Shown here piece by piece: positions 49,888 through 62,596 of a stretch of DNA of 64,000 bases. Source of the stretch: Pyronema omphalodes (lineage: Eukaryota > Ascomycota > Pezizomycetes > Pezizales > Pyronemataceae). The position numbers were made by a program, and so were the translations under genes. Every line of letters starts with the position of its first letter. Positions within the stretch are counted from its first letter, which is position 1. The stretch spans positions 114,287-178,286 of the forward strand of contig JAJJXM010000089.1 of NCBI GenBank assembly GCA_024516155.1, read 5' to 3'. The notes below the pieces were generated by a model that was not told the DNA's origin, did not search any database, and saw only the letters and a program-made list of their open reading frames with translations.

Positions 49888-52800
49888 ACGGACTGGGAGA
49901 CCTTCACCGAAGAATTGCAACGTCTCACCGAAGCTTCCTACCCCCGGTGGTCCCACCTCCGAGCCAACCCCTCCGCCGAGAACCTCGACGAATGGGCTGC
50001 CCTCCTTCGCGACTCTATCCAAACCGCCGCCGCGATATCAACACCTACCCTCACCCCAACCCCGCGGTCGAAGAGATGGTGGACGGAGGAGGTACGCCTG
50101 ACACGTAAAGACATGACCCGGGCCAGGAGGAGATGGAAACAGACCCGCCTTCCCCAACACCTCGCCGAATACAAACAGTCTCGAAACGCCCACTACAGGA
50201 AAGTCCGACATGCAAAGGACTCCATGTGGAAGGAATACTTAGCCGCGGTGGAAGGACCAGATATATGGGCGGCCTTCCGATATACAAACCCGCGCCGCGC
50301 TCAATTGACACCACCGATCAAGACACAGGTAGGAGGAATGGAGAAGGTATGCGTCGACTTCGACAGTAAGGTAGAGGCCTTTCAAGCGTTATTCCCTCCC
50401 CCCCCAGCTGCCCCCCCCCACACGCACCTCACGACCCAACCCCCAACTCCCCTGGAAAACATTCACCCCCGAAGAAATTCGTACCGCTATCACAACATCA
50501 TCCCCCAAGAAAGCCCCCGGCCCGGACTCCATCACGTTCGCGTGCCTTAGGAAGGCGTACAATGCAGTCCCCAAAGTTTTCAACGCCCTGTACTCAACCT
50601 TAGGAACGAAAGGATATCATCCGCGGAGCTGGCGAGAGGCCACGACGGTGGTGATACCTAAACCAAACGAACCGGACTATAGCGCCATAAAGGCGTACCG
50701 CCCGATCGCCTTACTCAACTGCTTGGGCAAGGTGTTAGAAAAACTCATGGCGACCCGGCTCAGCCTTATGGCGGAGTCGCACGACATCCTGCATAAGGAC
50801 CAGATTGGCGGGCGCCCAAAACGCTCGGCAATTGACGCCGCGATGGCACTGACGCATGAGGTAGAAGTTAACGCGGGAAATCGCTTCGTGACGTCTGCCC
50901 TATTTTTAGATGTACGAGGAGCTTTCGATAACGTCTCCTCCGCCAGATTACTGGCAACTATGCACTCACTCGGCTGCCCACAGGCGGTAATATCGTGGTG
51001 TTCCTCATTCTTAAGTGACCGCACAACCGCCCTATCCTTTGACGGCAGAACAGATTCACAGCGACCAATTCAAACCGGCATTCCCCAGGGATCACCCGCG
51101 TCGCCAATACTCTTCCTCATATACCTTCGCCCCCTCTTTGACGCCTTACAATCCGAACACCCGACCCTGTGGACCCCTAGCTATATAGACGATGTTGCCT
51201 TGGTGGCCCATGGACGAACGAGAGAACAAAATGCGCGCGCCCTGGAAGCAGCCGCTCGCACCGCATTCAACTGGGCGCACACAAACGCGGTAGCATTCGA
51301 CGATTCCAAATCGGAGATGCTGCACTTCCATAAGTCGCGAATCGATGAACACAGCGAAGCAACAAACGTGCGCTTACCCAACGGCACCATAGTCACCCCT
51401 GGGACTCAAGGAGGCAGCAAGGACGTGGTCCGGTGGATTGGCATACATTTTGATCGCAAACTTTCCTTCTCCCAACATGTAAAAATAAGACTGACGGCCG
51501 CCGCTAGGTCCCTCAACGCCCTCCGAAGTTTGGTACGTCACGAGACAGGTCTGTCCCCCTCAGCGACCCGTACACTTTATCAAGCGTGTGTAACCTCTAG
51601 GTCGGATTTTGGCTCTGAGATCTGGTGGAATGGACAAAACGGACTGGCCAGCACACTACAAACGGAACAAAACTCCGCCCTACGCCGCATACTAAACGCA
51701 TTCACATCGACCCCCATAGTGGCCCTACACAACGAAGCCGCCATACCCCCCGTCGCAGTTCGCCTTCAACGCCGCAGCCGCAAATACGTTCTCCGCCTCC
51801 TCTCCCTCCCCCCTTCCCACCCCGTAGTTAGACGCTGCCCTTCCTCCTTCCCCGTGCCCAACCACTTCCCCACCTCCATATGTGACCCGTCCGAATATGA
51901 CTACCCCTGGAACACCACCCGGAAAGCCCCCTCGCGCCTCGTTCGCATGCTCCGCTCCGTCAGTCAGTGGATATTACCAGACGACGTAATCGAGGACACG
52001 GCACACCCCAATCCCACCCCGTGGATACGCTCACCCCTACGAATAAAGATATCCTCCCTCCCCAAACCCGAAGCCGCCGTCGAACACCTCTCGCTGATCC
52101 GCGACCTGAGTGACGACAAAACCAACATTATCGCCTATACAGACGGCTCCCAACTCGAAGGAAAAACAGGCGCCGGATACTGCATCACCTCAGGTTTCCC
52201 CCGTCAAGTCAACGAATCCATCCCCATGGGCACGACCACGGAAGTGTTCGACGCCGAACTACGAGCAATTCACGACTGCCTCGAGATGTGCTACAAAATC
52301 ATCTCCCACAACCACCTCCGACGCCGCCGGATACACGTCTTTACAGACAACCAGGCGGCCATCCTCCGCGCCTCCCGCACAACATATGGTCCGGGCCAAG
52401 AGCTCGCCCGCGCTATACACGACATCGCCTCCTCCCTCCGTTCCAAAAACACATCCGTCACCTTACATTGGGTCCCAGGACATACCGACATACCCGGGAA
52501 TGACCAAGCCGACCTCCTCGCCAAAACTGCAACCACCCTAACTCCCCCCTCTTCGCTACCGGTCTCCCTGTCCTGGATACACCGACAAATTCACGATCAG
52601 TACATCCAAGACTGGACGACCTGGTACTCCTCCGCGCCGAAACTTAAAACATACGACGCCCCACACCGTCGACGCCTCGACCATGCCTACACGGCCCTAC
52701 CACGCAAACTATCAACCGCAATCTTGGGACTGCGAACCGGACACGGTTATTTTTTGGACTACCTTGCCAATCCCCCCACCGCCCAATACCCCTCCCGCTC

Positions 52801-53125
52801 GTGCTCATGCCCCCTTCACCCTCCGCAATCCCCCAAACATCTCATTCTCTCGTGCCCCCACTTCACTTCCCAACGGACCGAACTGCGACGTACGCTGAAA
52901 ATCCCACGACGACGACACCTCACACTACCGACAATCTTACACACCACCGCCGGAACCAAAGCACTGTCCGCTATGATCTCAGAGACCAAGATAGCGACTG
53001 CGGAGTGGGCTCACGCAAGGTTAAGTAAACTCCCCGCTGAGGAGGACACATCTGCTACGCTGACAACAGACTGGGGGACGCTGCTGGACCCGACGGACGA
53101 GCACGCGGCTACCTCTAATAATTAA
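49888..53125 (+). pseudogene. LINE-A(+)2 ORF2, linker to RNase H, one frameshift
   Basis: Resumes at TDWETFTEELQ. At 50411-50419 nine C replace eight in the proline hinge (LFPPPPAAPP) and shift the frame; RT to the end is then open, and the frame can be read from VIPKPNEPDYS at 50648 to 53125. RT has YIDDVALV, RNase H has YTDGSQLEG and HWVPGHTDIPGND; all motifs are intact. Apart from the extra C and the insertion it matches LINE-A(+)1 closely. Confidence 0.9.
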
Positions 53126-53917
53126 AAAAAAAAAAAAAGGAAAAAATAATAATAAAAAGAAGTCGGAGGAGGACGGAGGGAGGGAGAAGCGGGAGGCGAG
53201 AGCGGAGAGAGAGACGAGGGAGAGGGGAGATGGAGGAAGCGGACAATGACGAGGAGAGAGTGGAGACGGGAGACTGGGAGAGCGGAGGCGTGGTTGTTGT
53301 GGAGAATGGAGTATTGTGTTTTTTCTTTTTGAAACGGGAATGAAAGTGAAGCGAGGAGTCGAGGGAGAGGAGAGACGCGGTAGAGACGGACGGGAGGAGC
53401 ACGAATGAGGCAAGTGCGAGATGGTGACGCGGAGAGAAGTGGACGGAGTGGGACGATGGACGGCTGGCGAGCCGAGAGGGAGGAGCGTGGTGACGGGCGA
53501 GGGGAGGGACGTAGAGTAGGGTAGTGGCACAGGGGAGAGAGGTGCGGTGGGGGGGCGTTGACCCGGAGGAGTTATATCTTCTTTTCTTTTCTTTTGCTTG
53601 TTTGTTTTTGCTTTGTGGAGGAAATAAAGGTGGAAAAACGGTTAAAAAAGGCAGGGGAAGGGTGGAGGAAATGGGGGAACGACCCGGCGAGGTGGCCTCC
53701 GAGCGTACAGGGCTCCTGGAACAGACGACGCTTGACGAACAAAAGCACAACGAGACTTGGGGGTCTACAACCCCACACCCTAACGACAAGCTCTGGGGCA
53801 TACCCAGTGAGAGCCTGGCCTGACACCCGGGTTTCTTAATTTTGTATTTACTGTAGATTCCGCCATAACCTTACGGTTGGATGCGTGTATGAGTTAATAA
53901 ATGAATAAATAAATAAA
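53126..53917 (+). other. LINE-A(+)2 3' UTR, hairpin and AAAT tail
   Basis: As in LINE-A(+)1: poly-A after the stop, purine-rich stretch, shared module near 53625-53720, hairpin at 53867-53878, tail aataaatgaataaataaata. Confidence 0.82.
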
Positions 53918-56571
53918 TTTGCTCGGTACTGGAGTGTTCCTTGGTGATGGCGAGAATCGGTGATGTCTTCGTCTTCCCACTCTTCTTCATTGTTGAGGAT
54001 TATAGGTGGAGGCAGGGGTCGAAGGTGCCCGGGGATGGGAGGATTCCTGTGGGATGCGGGTTGCAGTAGGGAGACGTGGAATACTGGGTGGATTTTTACA
54101 CTGGGGGGAAGGTCCAATTTATAGGCTCTGGAGCCTATTTTGTTGAGGATGGTGTATGGGCCGATAAGCTCGTAGTCCAGCTTATTTGAGGGGCGGGTGG
54201 TTTTCACGAACTTCCGGCGCAGCCTTACCTTATCTCCTCGTTCTAGTACCGGATCCAGTCTTCTCTTCTTGTTGGCCTGTTCTGCTTGCGCATTTTGGGC
54301 CCATAGTATTTCCGCTCGGAGTTCTTTCTGCAGGGTAGTTAAGGTGGATATGTACTTGGATACTTCCGGTGTGGGGGCTGCAACTATGGCTAGGTCTGGT
54401 TCGAAGCGGGGGTGGTATCCGAAATTTGCGTAGAAGGTGGTGACTCCGGTGGACTCTGATTTCACATTGTTGTAGCAAAACTCCGCTATAGGCAGGAGTT
54501 TTTTCCAGTTCGTTTGCTGGTAGTTACAGTATGCCCATAGATATTGCTGGAGGGTGGCGTTTGTTTGTTCGGTTTGTCCGGCGGTTTCCGGGTGGAAGGC
54601 TGTGCTGAGATTCCTTGTCGTTCGCATAGTTGCCATGACTTGTTTCCAGAATTTTGACGTCAACAGTGACCCTCTGTCGGAGATAATACTGTTGGGCAGT
54701 CCATGCGGCCTCACGATGTGGTTTATAAACCCTTCCGCTAAATCCCCAGGTCCCATCGTATCCTTACATGCCACGAAGTGTGCCAGCTTTGTGAGCCTGT
54801 CCACAATGACCCATAATGCGTTACAATTGTCCACGTCTGGTAACTCTGTGAGGAAGTCCATAGAGACTGAATCCCATGGTCTTGTCGGAAGTTGTACTGG
54901 TTTTAGGAGGCCGAATGGGGCGTGTCGGATGGGTTTTGTTCTTTTGCACGTATCACAATTGTCTACGTATCGGTGAACGTATTGCCGATGTTGTGGCCAG
55001 TAATACCTCCGTACCAACAGTTCGAGTGTTGTCGCCCTACCCGCGTGTCCTGCGATGGGAACCTCCTGGTGATCGTACATTATTTTCAGGCGGAGTTTCT
55101 CGTTTGCTGGTATCCGTATAAGTCCTTCGTAAGTTAGTGTCCCGTCTCTTTCTTCACATAATCCTAACGCCACATGGGGGTCATATTTTTCTTTTGCTCT
55201 CAGTTTCCGAATTATGCTTTGTATCTCCTTATCTTCTTTCGTTTTTTCTTGGATTTCTTTGAGTAGGTCTCTGTCTGCTTCCAGTGCAATCAACTACGTG
55301 GAGTTGATTTGGAAGTTTTCGTTTGGTAGCAGAATTCTTCCTTGATTCTGTCTGTGTTTTACGTCACCCTCCCAGGGCGAGTCTCCTGACTCGCGAGACA
55401 GGATGTCCGGCTTTCCTGCGAGTTTTTCCGGTCTGTATGATATTAAGAAATCATAGTTCGCCAGTTGCTCTCCCCATCTTGCTTGTCTTAAGTTTAAGTC
55501 TTTTTTTGTTTGCCAGTATTCTAGATTTTTATGATCCGTTAATAGAGTAATCTTATGTTGGCTGTTTTTACAATACGTTGACCATTCTTGCAGGCTGTCC
55601 ACTATTGCAAGGAGTTCCTTGTCGTGGATGTCGTAATTTCTTTTGGCATCTTTTAGTTTTCTTGAGAAGTATCCCAGGGGATGGAGGATTCTGAGGTCAT
55701 CTGGTTGCGAACAGACGGCTCCTATGGCGTAATCGGATGCATCGGTCTCGAGGGTGATTGGTCTGGCGGGCTGAAAATGTTGCAGGATGGGTTGGGAGAT
55801 TAATGCTTGTTTTAATTCGTCGAAAGCATTTTGGGCGTTGTCAGTCCATTTGAAGGGGGTGTCTTTTCTTGTTAATTTGGTGAGGGGGGTTGTGATTTTG
55901 CTGAAGTCTCGCACGAATCTCCTATGGAAGTTCGCAAAGCCGAGGAAGCTTTGAATACCTTTGACGTTGGTAGGTTCCTTCCATTCTTGGACTGTTTCTA
56001 TTTTTTCAGGGTCCATAGAAATGCCGTCCGGGGAGATAATATATCCGAGGTATTCTGTTTTTTTGTATGGAATTCGCATTTGGAGGCTTTCAGTGTGAGT
56101 CCTAGTTCCTGCATTCCTTTTGATATTTTCGTGACGTGTTGTTGATGCTGTCGCAGGGCGTCCAAGTAAATTGACACATCATCGAGATATGCAATACAAA
56201 AGATGTCCATGGAGTCGCTTAGGACTTCGTTCATCCACCGCTGGAAAGATGCTGGGGTGTTCGTAAGCCCGAACGGCATTACCAGGTATTCGTATAACCC
56301 GTATTTTGTTCGGAAGTCGGTTTTCCATTCGTCGCCCTTGGCAATGCGTAAGTAGTGATACGCATCTTTCACATCCAATTTGGTGTAGATTTTTGCTTTT
56401 GATAGGCGATCCAATGCTTCGCCAATAAAGGGGAGAGGGGTTCTATCTTTGATAGTAATAGCGTTTAATCCTCTATAGTCCACGCATAGTCGTAATCCCC
56501 CATCCTTTTTCTTTACGAAGTGTATCGGGGCTCCGGCCGGGGAGTTTAAGCTCCTGATCCACCCCTTTTTT
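53918..56571 (-). pseudogene. pol: Gyp3 Pol, RT to chromodomain, broken
   Basis: RT from [15 protein letters not shown] (56560) through [10 protein letters not shown] (about 56190), RNase H with LETDASDYAIG and HDKELLAIVDSL, and the chain KPDILSRESGD. Integrase follows: finger NCDTCKRTK intact, SMDFLTELP, IISDRGSLLTSKF, AFHPETAGQTEQTN. Then the first half of the chromodomain. Two lesions: an A-run near 56063 is one base short, shifting the frame between CEFH and KKTEYLGY, and TAG at 55294-55296. Divergent from Gyp1 and Gyp2, so a different lineage. Confidence 0.9.
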
Positions 56572-57016
56572 TTTTTTTTAACTTCACCACACAGCAACCG
56601 CTGACCCCCCCTGCATTTGCGACAACAACAACAATTTCCCCGATTTTCGAATCGGCAATCCATTTCTTACCTCGGAATTACCCCGAATCTCGATTTTCGG
56701 AACCCAGCTACCGTTTACCGTTGAGATTCAGCGGAAAAACGCGATTCTGGGACCTCCGGGCCGGATTCCGGGCACTTTCATCAACGCCGCTCCACCACCC
56801 GCCCCCCAATCATCAAACCGACCTTATTTTCGGTTTCGGCATACCGAGTTCCCCCCCCCCCCCCAAATCCCCCCCCCACCAGCAGCACTGGTTGTGGTGA
56901 TCCCCCAAATTTCCCCCCCTCCGGACCCCTGTCCTCGCGAGAAATTTTCGTGCTCGCTTAGCAAGAGCCTCCTCACGTGACTCTTCGCCATCGCTTACCT
57001 CACCACCGGTTAAGCG
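56572..57016 (+). promoter_or_regulatory. LINE-B(+) 5' UTR with shared 5' motif
   Basis: CAACCGCTGACCCCCCCTGC at 56595-56614, followed by GCGACAACAACAAC. Long C-runs near 56847-56880. No ORF. Probable internal promoter. Confidence 0.5.
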
Positions 57017-58702
57017 ATGGACGCTAACGCACCCATCCCCACCACGCCCTCGCGTATGCAGGTACCCGAGAATATTTTTAGCCCCGACGAGCTTTCCCGA
57101 ATCAACGCTCCGCACCCTGGCTCCTCCGCCATCGCGACCTCTAAGAAATCAACGACCGTCTCTGGAAAAGTCACCAAACGCCCCACCAAAAAATCCGACT
57201 CTAGACTTGGCCTCGACCTCCTCCGCAAAAATGCCACCCGACCGGAAACAAACACCCCCGTGAACCTCGATGGGACCCCCACCGAAACAATGCCGACCGC
57301 TATGGACACTGATAGCTGCCCCGACACCGACTCCGAATCCGACTCTGACCTGAACCTCAACGACAGCCAGCACGCAATAACTACTTCCGACGTCAACCTC
57401 GCAACCTTATCCGAACTGATCAAGACGACCATCATGCATCTCCTCCGCCCGATGAACCAACGCCTCGAGACAGTTACCAAACGCATCGATAAACTACACC
57501 GAACCAACACCCAGCCCCGAACCGACCACCTCGCCGACAACCCCCCGACCGCCCCCGACACCGCACCCGCCACCACGCCCACCGCCAACGACATACACCA
57601 TTGGATGGCGAGATGCCACATGCTCGAAGGAATCTTGCGCAGCAACAACATCGCCATCCCCCTCGACGCACCCCGGACTACAACACGCCCCTCCAACGCA
57701 CCCTCGGCGCCGTGGGCGGACCCCTCCAAGACCAAAACTCTCCTCAAAGCCAACCCCCCCACCAACCCCACACCCGCCACTAAACCGCACCCCCGACGCC
57801 AACGCACCCGCCCCCAGTCCGTCATCATACCCTTCCCACACCCTGCGGAAATCGACGTCAATACCAAAGCCCAACTGGGAAGGGCGATCAACGCTGCACT
57901 CACCCAGACACAGGCGCCGCCTCACATGGCTGTCGCCACGATCAGACAAGCCACATCAGGAAACCTCATCGTGACCATGACAGACGGCACCACTGAATCC
58001 GAGCTGACCGAGAACCTAGGGACCATACACACAGCGACGCGACAGGTCAACACCTCCATCGCCGCACCCCGCCTGAACGAGCGGTGGTATAAGCTCGCAG
58101 TTCCTGGAATCCCCACGAGCCAATACCCCGACTCCCCCGACGGAATGCGCTCCCTCCAGGAGGAGATCGAACGCAGCAACGGACCTGTCACCCTGGCGCA
58201 ACCCCCCCAATATATGACGACCGCGGAGAAACGTGTGGGCAAGGAAGCGTCCAGTGTGGTTATTGCGGTACGTACCGCCGAAGACCTCGCACTCCTGAAG
58301 CGCAAACGAGTCATGGTACTCTTCGAGCCCCGAAGAGTCACCGAGTACCACTCTGCCCGACGGACCGACCAGTGTCGGCGCTGCTTGCTCTTTGGCCACC
58401 ACTACACCAACTGCACTGGACCGCAAGGCCCCACCTGCGGCATCTGCGGCCAGAACAACCCCACGGACGACCACGCCTGCGACGACTGCCCCCAAAGCAA
58501 AGGTAAGAGTTGTGAGCACACTAGATACCATTGCAAAAACTGCGCGGACGCCAACCTCCCCGACCTCGACCACCCAGGCTTCAGCAAGCAATGCCCCGTA
58601 CGCATCCGCATATTCAAAGAAGCCTGGACAGCGTCACAAAACCCCGCCGCCGCCCCACCCAACCCAGCCGACGGAGACACTGAGATGAACGCCCATGTCT
58701 AG
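57017..58702 (+). CDS. LINE-B(+) ORF1, Gag-like RNA-binding protein, intact
   Basis: 561 residues from MDANAPIPTTPSRMQ. Acidic DTDSCPDTDSESDSD at about 97-113, a helical segment around 130-165, Pro-rich stretch to 270, then an RNA-binding-like region (RWYKLAVPGIPTSQYPD, KRVGKEASSVVIAV). Three knuckles end the protein: CRRCLLFGHHYTNC, CGICGQNNPTDDHAC and CKNCADANLPDLDH. Compared with LINE-B(-), the segment after DVNLATLSELIKTT is quite different, suggesting a replaced or recombined middle part. TAG overlaps ORF2 ATG 58695. Confidence 0.9.
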   Translation: MDANAPIPTTPSRMQVPENIFSPDELSRINAPHPGSSAIATSKKSTTVSGKVTKRPTKKSDSRLGLDLLRKNATRPETNTPVNLDGTPTETMPTAMDTDSCPDTDSESDSDLNLNDSQHAITTSDVNLATLSELIKTTIMHLLRPMNQRLETVTKRIDKLHRTNTQPRTDHLADNPPTAPDTAPATTPTANDIHHWMARCHMLEGILRSNNIAIPLDAPRTTTRPSNAPSAPWADPSKTKTLLKANPPTNPTPATKPHPRRQRTRPQSVIIPFPHPAEIDVNTKAQLGRAINAALTQTQAPPHMAVATIRQATSGNLIVTMTDGTTESELTENLGTIHTATRQVNTSIAAPRLNERWYKLAVPGIPTSQYPDSPDGMRSLQEEIERSNGPVTLAQPPQYMTTAEKRVGKEASSVVIAVRTAEDLALLKRKRVMVLFEPRRVTEYHSARRTDQCRRCLLFGHHYTNCTGPQGPTCGICGQNNPTDDHACDDCPQSKGKSCEHTRYHCKNCADANLPDLDHPGFSKQCPVRIRIFKEAWTASQNPAAAPPNPADGDTEMNAHV

Positions 58703-61700
58703 CTACAACAGACTGGCAGCAACCATACGGATCGTCTCCCACAACGTGAACCGACAACGAACAGCACTCGATGCGCTGCTGAATAGCGCACACAACACAG
58801 CCGACATAATCCTAATACAAGAAATTTACATTACCGACATAACATACGCCACCACACACCCATCGTTCACTCTGGTCTTGCCACCGCGTGGGGATAGAAC
58901 CACCAACAGAACAGCCGCCTATGTGACCAGGACAAACCCATACCTCAGGGTTGCTCAGCGCACCGATATATGCGCGGATCCTGACCTCCAGGTCCTTGAG
59001 GTAGGCACCGACTTAATTCCTTCTTTCTTTCTTCTTAATATGTACAACGAAAAACACCCCGAAAGCAATATTTATACCATCCCGAGAGCCCTCACCCCCC
59101 TCCCCCTCCCCCGCAGGTGCATCATCACAGGTGACCTCAACGCTCACCATGCCCTGTGGAACTCCTCCACACGTTCCCCCACCCGCGCCACCGAAATAGT
59201 TGACCTCATCGAACAACGAGACTGGACCCTCGTGTCCGTCCCTGACATTCCCACCTACTACTACAACCAAGGCCGCAGTTCTTCCGTCCTCGACCTGACC
59301 CTAGCATCGCCCCACATGGCAGAGAAAACAATCAACTGGGCAATTGACGACGACAACGCTACGGGATCCGACCATGAAGTCATAAGATTCGAAGTGCACA
59401 CAACCCACCCAGACGCTGAAACAACCCCCCCAACAAACCGACTGAACTGGAAAAAGACGGATTGGGAGCTCTTCGCCGAAACCCTCCGTGCCTCGTGCTT
59501 AGCCCTCACACCTTCATGGACACAATACCGCAACCACCCTACCACAGACAACCTCGATGCGTGGGCGGAGTCAATACGTGATGCCATCCTTAATGCCGCG
59601 ACTACGTCCACCCCCGTACTACAAGTGACCCCACAATCGAAAAGATGGTGGACCGCAGAAGTCACCGAGGCAAGGAAAAAGATGACCAAAGCAAGACATA
59701 AGTGGAAACGCAAACGTGACGATAGATCCCACCTAAACTACAAACAACACCGAAACGAATACCACAGGACCATTCGAACGGCGAAAGATGCAAAGTGGAA
59801 GGAATATCTTTCCCAAGCCGAAGGACCCGATGTGTGGCAGGCGTTTAGGTACACCAACCCTCGGCGTGCTCAGCTAACACCAAACCTCCGCGCAATGATA
59901 AACGGCCAAGAAACAATCTGCAGCTCCTTCGACGCAAAGGTAGAGGCCTTCCAAAAGTTGTTTCCCCCGCCGCCGCCACCACCGCCTCCGTCCGTCCTCC
60001 CCCCGCGCCGCGAGTTGCAGTGGACAACCTTTACACCGACAGAGGTAGAAACAGCGATATTCTCCTCCTCGCCGAAGAAGGCGCCCGGACCCGATGGGCT
60101 CACATTCGCCTGCCTACGCCAAGCATACCTTGCCATCCCCGAACACATGAACAACCTCTACGCCACATTAGGGACGGTAGGCTACCATCCGCGATGCTGG
60201 CGCCAGGCCACCACAGTCATTATCGCCAAACCTAACAAGCCGGATTACAGCAATCCAAAGGCATACCGTCCGATTGCGCTCCTAAACTGCCTTGGGAAGA
60301 CCCTCGAAAAACTAATGGCCACTCGCCTAGGCACGATGGCAGACTCTCAGGACTTACTACATAGGGACCAAATAGGTGGACGCCCGCAGAGATCAGCAAT
60401 TGACGCGGCGATGGCGCTGGTGCACGACGTCGAGATTGGGAAATCTCACGGAATGCTAACCTCTGCCCTCGTCCTCGATGTTCGTGGAGCGTTCGACAAC
60501 GTCTCTGCTGACCGCCTCCAACAAACATTACGACAGCTTGGGTGCCCGCGACCAGTAGTATCGTGGTGCCAGTCTTTCCTCGCAGATCGCACGATCGCTC
60601 TAGCGTTCGATGGGCGAACTGACACGCAACGCCCAGTGCAAACAGGCATCCCACAAGGTTCCCCTGCATCCCCCATACTTTTCTTATTATACCTCCGCCC
60701 ATTATTCGACGAACTAGCGCAGGTACACCCGTACGCCTGGACACCTAGCTACATTGACGACGTAGCGATCGTCGTCCAGGGACGCACCAGAAAAGCGAAC
60801 GCCCGCGCACTTAAGAACATTACGACAACAGCCTTTCGGTGGGACGACGCAAACGCCGTTGCATTTGACGATGCCAAGTCAGAGCTCCTGCATTTCCACT
60901 GGGCACGCACCGACAGCATCACTGAGGAGGAAAAAGTTAAGTTACCAAACGGTACAGTTATCACACCGGGAACACAAGGAGGAGAGAAGGATGTTGTGAG
61001 GTGGATAGGCCTGTATTTAGATAGGAAACTTAACTTTAGAAAACATGTAGCTAGACGAGTAACCGCCGCCCAAAGAACTCTGAACGCACTGTGTAGGTTA
61101 GCACGGTACGAAACAGGTCTGTCCCCCGCTGCTACAAGACTAATCTACCAGGCGTGTGTCCAGTCGAGAGCAGACTACGGCGCAGAGATATGGTGGAACC
61201 AACAAAAAGACCTTGCCCGCACCCTCCAGAATCAACAGAACACCGCCCTCCGCAGGATTCTCAACGCTTTCACCTCTACTCCGATCCTGGCACTCCCCCC
61301 CGTCACAATACGTCTTGACAACCGCCAGCGCAATACGCCCTGCGCACCCTCACTTTACCCGCCTCGCACCCTATCATCACACGCTGCCCCGTCTCGTTTC
61401 CCGCCCCGAGTATCGAGGATGCCTCCATCAACCCGGACACCGAGTACGACCACCCGTGGCACGTCCCAGGACAAGCCCCGTCCCGCCTCCTGCACGTCAT
61501 CAGCACCCTCTCCCCGTGGGTCCAACCAAATGCCGAAATCGAGGACACCTCCCAAAACATCCCCGACGACGACCTCGCCCCTACATTAACGATCGACATC
61601 TCCTCCTCCCCGAAGGCTGAAGCTGCCGACGACCACCTCCTCCTCCTCCACGCCCTTCGCCAACGATCGGATACTATCCTACTGTACACGGACGGCTCTC

Positions 61701-62596
61701 AACTTGACGGCATAACAGGCGCAGGATACACCATCCCCCACGGGCTGCCACGTCCTGTCGACTCTATAGTGCCCATGGGCGACAGAACAGAAGTCTTCGA
61801 CGCGGAGGTTATGGCCATCCACGAGGGACTCCGGACATGCCTGACACATATTCGACGCAACGACCTATACGACAAACACATCCATGTTTTTACCGACAAC
61901 CAAGCCGCGATACGTCGAGCCTCTCACCTCCGTGGAGGCCCCGGCCAGGAGCTCGCCTGGGCCATCCACAACACCGCTCATGACCTTCACGCTTACGGTA
62001 CCTCAATTACCATCCACTGGGTGCCAGGACACACTAGCGTCCCCGGAAACGAAGCCGCCGACGAACTGGCCTGACAGGCGACACCAGTACCGCCACGCCG
62101 ACAAATACCGATATCCCTCACTTGGCTGCGCCGCCGCGCTCGAGAGAGGTACACCGAAGACTGGGCTACCTGGTTCACCTCTTCCCCCCGACCCCGCACG
62201 TACGCCGCCACACACCGCCGCAAAATGGACACTGCGTACACCGAAAACCCCCGCTGGATATCAACTGCAATCCTGGGTCTTCGCACCGGCCACGGGTACT
62301 TCCTCAACTGCTTGGCCCACCCTCCATCCAACGCATACCCCTCCCGCAGCTGCAGCTGCCCAATCCATCCACCTCAGACGCCTCGACACCTCCTCCTGAG
62401 CTGCCCCGACTTCCAGGCCGCTCGCTCCACACTCAGGAAGGACCTCAAACTCAGACAACACTCCCGGATCAACCTGAACACCATTCTGGACACCCCCTCC
62501 GGCACCAAGGCTCTTTCCACCTTTATCTCTGCAACCAAGGTTGCTACCTCGACCTGGGCACACTCCCGGCTAGAGAAGCCTCGCAGAAGGGGATAG
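58695..62596 (+). pseudogene. LINE-B(+) ORF2 (EN-RT-RNase H), broken after RT
   Basis: Open from ATG to about 61320: endonuclease (SHNVNRQR, LIQEIYITD, GDLNAHHALW, GSDHEVI), proline hinge, RT with KKAPGPDGLTFACLR, GIPQGSPASP and YIDDVAIV. Near 61292 about six codons present in LINE-B(-) (HNESA region) are missing, and near 61330 one base is lost (CAATAC for CAAATAC), shifting the frame. RNase H (EVFDAEVMAIHEG, FTDNQAA, HWVPGHTSVPGNE) continues in the right frame to TGA at 62072-62074, and the C-terminus (GHGYFLNCLA, CSCPIHPPQTPRHLLLSC) to 62596. The last 40 residues show what LINE-B(-) has lost. Confidence 0.88.

Larger units (their letters stand above)
45142..53917 (+). mobile_element. LINE-A(+)2, inactive, carrying NAR-C(+)
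   Basis: Nearly identical to LINE-A(+)1 but starts about 220 bp further in, so it is slightly 5'-truncated and lacks the 5' motif. 13 bp TSD tttgctcggtact at 45129-45141 and 53918-53930, in Gyp3 pol. Defects: one extra C in ORF1 (46221-46229), one extra C in ORF2 (50411-50419), and the NAR-C insertion in the endonuclease-RT linker. Confidence 0.93.
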
